This document shows positions 60,695 through 64,000 of a DNA stretch of 64,000 bases, in pieces. The notes under the pieces were generated by a model. That model did not search any database and was not told where the DNA came from. It saw only the letters and a program-made list of their open reading frames with translations. Position numbers and translations under genes: made by a program. This DNA is from Cunninghamella blakesleeana (lineage: Eukaryota; Mucoromycota; Mucoromycetes; Mucorales; Cunninghamellaceae): contig JAFCIZ010000006.1 of NCBI GenBank assembly GCA_017871115.1, forward strand, positions 3,596,001 to 3,660,000, written 5' to 3'. Positions within the stretch are counted from its first letter, which is position 1, and every line of letters begins with the position of its first letter.

Positions 60695-62965
60695 AAAAAA
60701 AGAGATGAAAAAAAAAAGGTGAAAACGTTATTTAAATTAATATAAAGTGTTTTTAATGTATAAAATAAAAGTAAAAATAAAAAACATTTAGTTCTTTGTT
60801 GCATTATTATTTTTTCAATATATATAATTTTATATTTAATGAAATCAATAATACATAAAATAAGAAAAAAGGAAACTGTCAATTGAAACTTTAGATGTAT
60901 ATATTTTCTTCCTAATATTAACATTATTAATTATTATTATTATTTTTCAATTAAAATCCTAAATACATTGATTATACTTTACTTTATTTTTATTTTTAAT
61001 GGAAGTTATTAAAAAAAAAAAGACTATTTATACATACGCACTTACTTATGTATAAGGAAAAAAAACTTAAACCTCACACATATTTGGAAAGTAAAATTGT
61101 AAACATTTAGCGATTAGGCGTCGATCATTATTTATTTATCGATTTAGTTTGAGTTAAATGATGTCACGGGGAAGAGCCTCGATTACCAAAAAAAAAAAAA
61201 AAAAAAAACGACGAAGAGAGAGAGGAAATGTTGCAGGAGCTATAATTACTTTTTTTTTTCTTTTTCTTCTTGATCTCCTTATGCGTATCATCGAAAAAAA
61301 AAAACAAAAAAAAGGAAACGGGGGGAGCAAGTAAAAGAAGAGAATTTACTTTTTTTTATAGCACTCTTAACAGTGCGTTCGAAAATTAGGTTGGTTTTTA
61401 CGGGTGGTGAATCCGTCCCTATGATTTTTTTTTTTTTTTTGCGGTCTTTTGGATAAATTATGATCAAATGATCTAAAAATATAAAATGATAAAAATAAAA
61501 TGACGACCAAAGCGAAAGGGAGACCTTTTTTTTTTTTGGGACAAGGTACGTGTGTTTTTTATCCACTAATGTACGTCGTCATGTAATATAAAGGCGGTAT
61601 TTTGTGATGATAATATGTTTTACTTTTTTTTTCGAATCTCGTTGTGTAACTATTTAGTCCCTTAAAATAATAATAATAATAATAAAACAATAGAAGGATC
61701 ATATATGTTCTATACTGTTATAATCTGCCCTTATTTTAATATATTTTTTTTTTACTTTTATTTGTTTTCAATAATCCACGCAGTTTGCCAATCGATTTTT
61801 TAATAAATAATATTAAATTAGTTATATAAAAAAAAAGGATGCTTGCCATTTTTCATTTTTTTTCTATTTATGAAATAATAACCTTTTTTTTTTTTTTACT
61901 ATTACTATTAATATTAATATTATAATGTTTAAGGGGAATAAAGTCTTATTTTATTTTTCCAAGTAAAAGATGAAAAAAAGTGATAAATGGAAAAAAGTTA
62001 TTTTTTTTCTCGATCAGCAGTCAGCGCGCATTCTTGGCTCATAACCTGCTTTTTTTTTAAGAAAAAAAAGCGAGCTTGTATATTCATTTACTTTATAATT
62101 GAGTTTCAGCCGATGAAGGCGCCGCTAAACCTCGAGAAGCTAAAAATCCAAGTTTTGTATAGCTTTTATATTATAAACGCCTCCTATTACACTATAATTA
62201 AATAAAATAAAAATATATTAAAAGACCCTTAAAAGAGCCTTTTTTCTTTTTTTTTTATCGTTGTCATGTTTGAAAAGGTAAAAAGTGTCAAGGATAGATA
62301 TATGATGTAAAAAAAGAACTATAGTCACTATGATGTAGATAATGGTGGTATGATTTTTTTTTTCATTGATGCTCCTATTTTGATATTATAATATATATAT
62401 AAATCTAGTAGATATAGAGAAGCATTTTTTTTTTTTAATTGAACTCCTACGATCATAATAATATATAAGAGTTTAATCATATGCTATCCTAAAGGGAGAT
62501 TCTCGTTGGCCCTACAATACCTAAAATACCATTCCTATTGTTTAAGAAAAAAAAAATAATAACCTTTTTGGATTTGTTTTTTAGTTTCTATTTCTCCCAC
62601 CTTCACTTTTTTTCACTCCCTTACTTTTTTTTTTTTTCTTTTCACACTCTTCTCCCCCCTCTCCCTCTTTTTTTTTTCTTTGGAATTTAACTCTCCTCTT
62701 CACTAGCTTTATTGCGCATTGGCTCTTTTCAATTTTTGATCTCCGGGATTCTCTTTTTTAAAAAAAAAACCTAAACGAAAAAAAAAAAAAAAAAAAATGG
62801 TATAAAAAGAAATCATTTTTAACTTTTTTTTTTTCTTTCTTTCTTTATTATTTTAATAATTATTTAACTTTTCATTACTTTTCACTTTATTCATTATTTT
62901 AATTTTCATATTTTTATAATATCCTTTTAATTTATACCTTTTAATATAATACATATTTTTATACA
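60695..62965. other. Long non-coding region upstream of the homeobox gene
   Basis: These 2.27 kb combine long homopolymer runs with short islands of more balanced sequence at about 61125-61250, 61330-61420 and 61990-62160. A hairpin GCACT...AGTGC lies at 61361-61376. Some islands read as plausible peptides on either strand, but none gives a full gene. A TATA box is at 62801-62809 and a T6/A10 junction at 62754-62769. Long upstream regions are common for developmental regulators, so this may be regulatory DNA. Confidence 0.5.
62801..62809 (+). promoter_or_regulatory. Probable TATA box of the homeobox gene
   Basis: TATAAAAAG lies 165 bases upstream of the start codon and just downstream of a 20-base A-run, with pyrimidine-rich leader sequence following. 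The position suits a core promoter. Confidence 0.45.
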
Positions 62966-64000
62966 ATGGCAACAGAATCAATGCAATCATTTGAACAAAC
63001 TTTCCACTTAAACAATAATAATTCTAATAACAATAATAACACTAACGTTTTCATGAATCATCAACAACAAGCTGCTTCTATGGCATCAGCAGCAGGTTCA
63101 GCCGCCGCTTTAGCTGCTTCTAATCATTATAATCACTCCATGAGCTATTATTATCATCCTGCCTCATCTGATTATGCTCAACATCACCAATTCATGATGG
63201 ATCCCTATCATCCTACTAGCGATTTCCGCCCCACTTTTTATAACCCTTTTGAAATCAAGCATCGTAGACGTACATCTCGTGCCCAATTAAAGATTTTGGA
63301 AAAGGCCTTTTTAGAAAATGCTAAACCTAATGCTACTGTCAGAAGATATTTAGCCCAGCAATTAGATATGACTCCTCGTGGTGTCCAAATTTGGTTTCAA
63401 AATAGAAGAGCAAAAGCCAAATTACAAAATAAAAAGAAGTCTCAACAACATATGAATCCTTCATCATCATCTAACTCTATGACTGATGCTTCTCCTTCTT
63501 GCTCTGTTACCTCTTCACCTAACGATACTTTAATCATGTCTAGTGATAGTACTAATTCTTTCTTAATGACTCCTCCTTTAACCACCGCTACCTCCACTAA
63601 TGATAATGGTGCTTCCTTATTCTACCCTATTGATGGCCATCACTCTTCTTCCATGGATTCTACTTGGTTCACCCATCCTTTAGAAATGGTTACTCCTGCT
63701 AGAAGACAATCTTGCCCCATCTTAACAAACTCCAATCATCAAAATAACAATAATAATAACAATAACCAAAATTTATGGGATCAATCTCTCGTTGTTCCTC
63801 AACAGGTAAATATCTTTTAATTATTTTTTAATATAATTATAATAGTAATAATCAATGATCATAATACTCATATTCTTTTCTTTTTTTTTAAAAAAAAAAA
63901 TAGAATCGTCGTGCTTCTGAACTCCCAGCAAATGAAATTATGAACTGGATGGACCAAGATAGCTGCTGTAGCCAAAGCACCATTACTAACAGCCATTGGT
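62966..64000 (+). CDS. Homeodomain transcription factor, 3' end off the window
   Basis: Two exons are visible: 62966-63805 and 63904 to beyond 64000; CAG joins in frame to AAT and continues NRRASELPANEIMNWMDQD. Residues about 97-156 form a homeodomain: HRRRTSRAQLKILEKAF, then the recognition helix VQIWFQNRRAKAKL with the invariant Trp, Phe, Asn and Arg. The Gln at homeodomain position 50 is not obvious by eye, so I do not predict a target site. Flanks are Asn, Ala, Gln and Ser rich. It resembles fungal homeodomain regulators with RRxRTS arms rather than the three-residue-insertion (TALE) mating-type class. The rest of the protein is outside the window. Its transcription probably starts near the TATA box at 62801. 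Confidence 0.92.

Overview
This window is nuclear DNA from an AT-rich, intron-rich fungus, most likely an early-diverging Mucoromycota (Mucorales-like) genome. The evidence is short GT-AG introns in nearly every gene (about 72 could be placed, most of them 50-150 bases), a fungal Zn2Cys6 regulator, a RRM-Pumilio protein of the Jsn1/Puf1 type, a Pps1-type phosphatase, and an HSPA12-type Hsp70. Asn, Gln and Ser runs are frequent in regulators. The lineage is an inference. I see no tRNA, rRNA, CRISPR array, transposase or other mobile element.

Layout: positions 1-4582 (minus) hold the N-terminal 60% of the proteasome activator BLM10/PA200. It is followed by a cytosolic acetoacetyl-CoA thiolase (6231-7882, plus), a mitochondrial PDK/BCKDK-type kinase (8129-9493, minus), a pinin-family splicing protein (10169-11115, minus), a large Zn2Cys6 transcription factor (12421-16424, plus), a DP-type E2F partner (17633-18415, minus) and a Pps1-like tandem dual-specificity phosphatase (20366-23549, plus). 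Next come an HSPA12-like Hsp70 (24038-26510, plus), a broken zinc-motif gene (26965-27572, plus), a mitochondrial 3-hydroxyacyl-CoA dehydrogenase (27715-28973, plus), a RRM-PUF protein (30138-34274, plus), a 6-phosphofructo-2-kinase/fructose-2,6-bisphosphatase (34866-37244, plus), a class I cAMP phosphodiesterase (37857-40009, minus) and malic enzyme (41099-43217, minus).

The last third holds a RING-H2 ubiquitin ligase (44381-46242, minus), a SET-domain protein (46718-48710, minus), an RGS protein (49513-50811, minus), an unrecognised four-exon protein (53151-54736, plus), a carnosine N-methyltransferase homologue (55035-56966, minus), diphthamide synthase subunit DPH2 (57246-60694, plus) and a homeodomain regulator that runs off the right end (62966 onward, plus).

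The genes are not an operon or a biosynthetic cluster. There are loose themes: central carbon and acyl-CoA metabolism (thiolase, hydroxyacyl-CoA dehydrogenase, malic enzyme, PFK-2/FBPase-2, dehydrogenase kinase), G-protein/cAMP signalling (RGS, PDE), and regulators. Four gene pairs are head-to-head; CARNMT1 and DPH2 share only 279 bases. For every multi-exon model except the two that run off the window, the exon lengths sum to a multiple of three and the junctions keep frame; these are hand-made models without transcript support. I did not find a convincing wholly new system. The most notable items are a doubly disabled gene, a phosphatase with a degenerate first domain, a 7-nt exon inside a P-loop coding region, recurrent T-run/A-run junctions, CACGTG palindromes in three intergenic regions, and an unexplained sequence island upstream of the homeobox gene.
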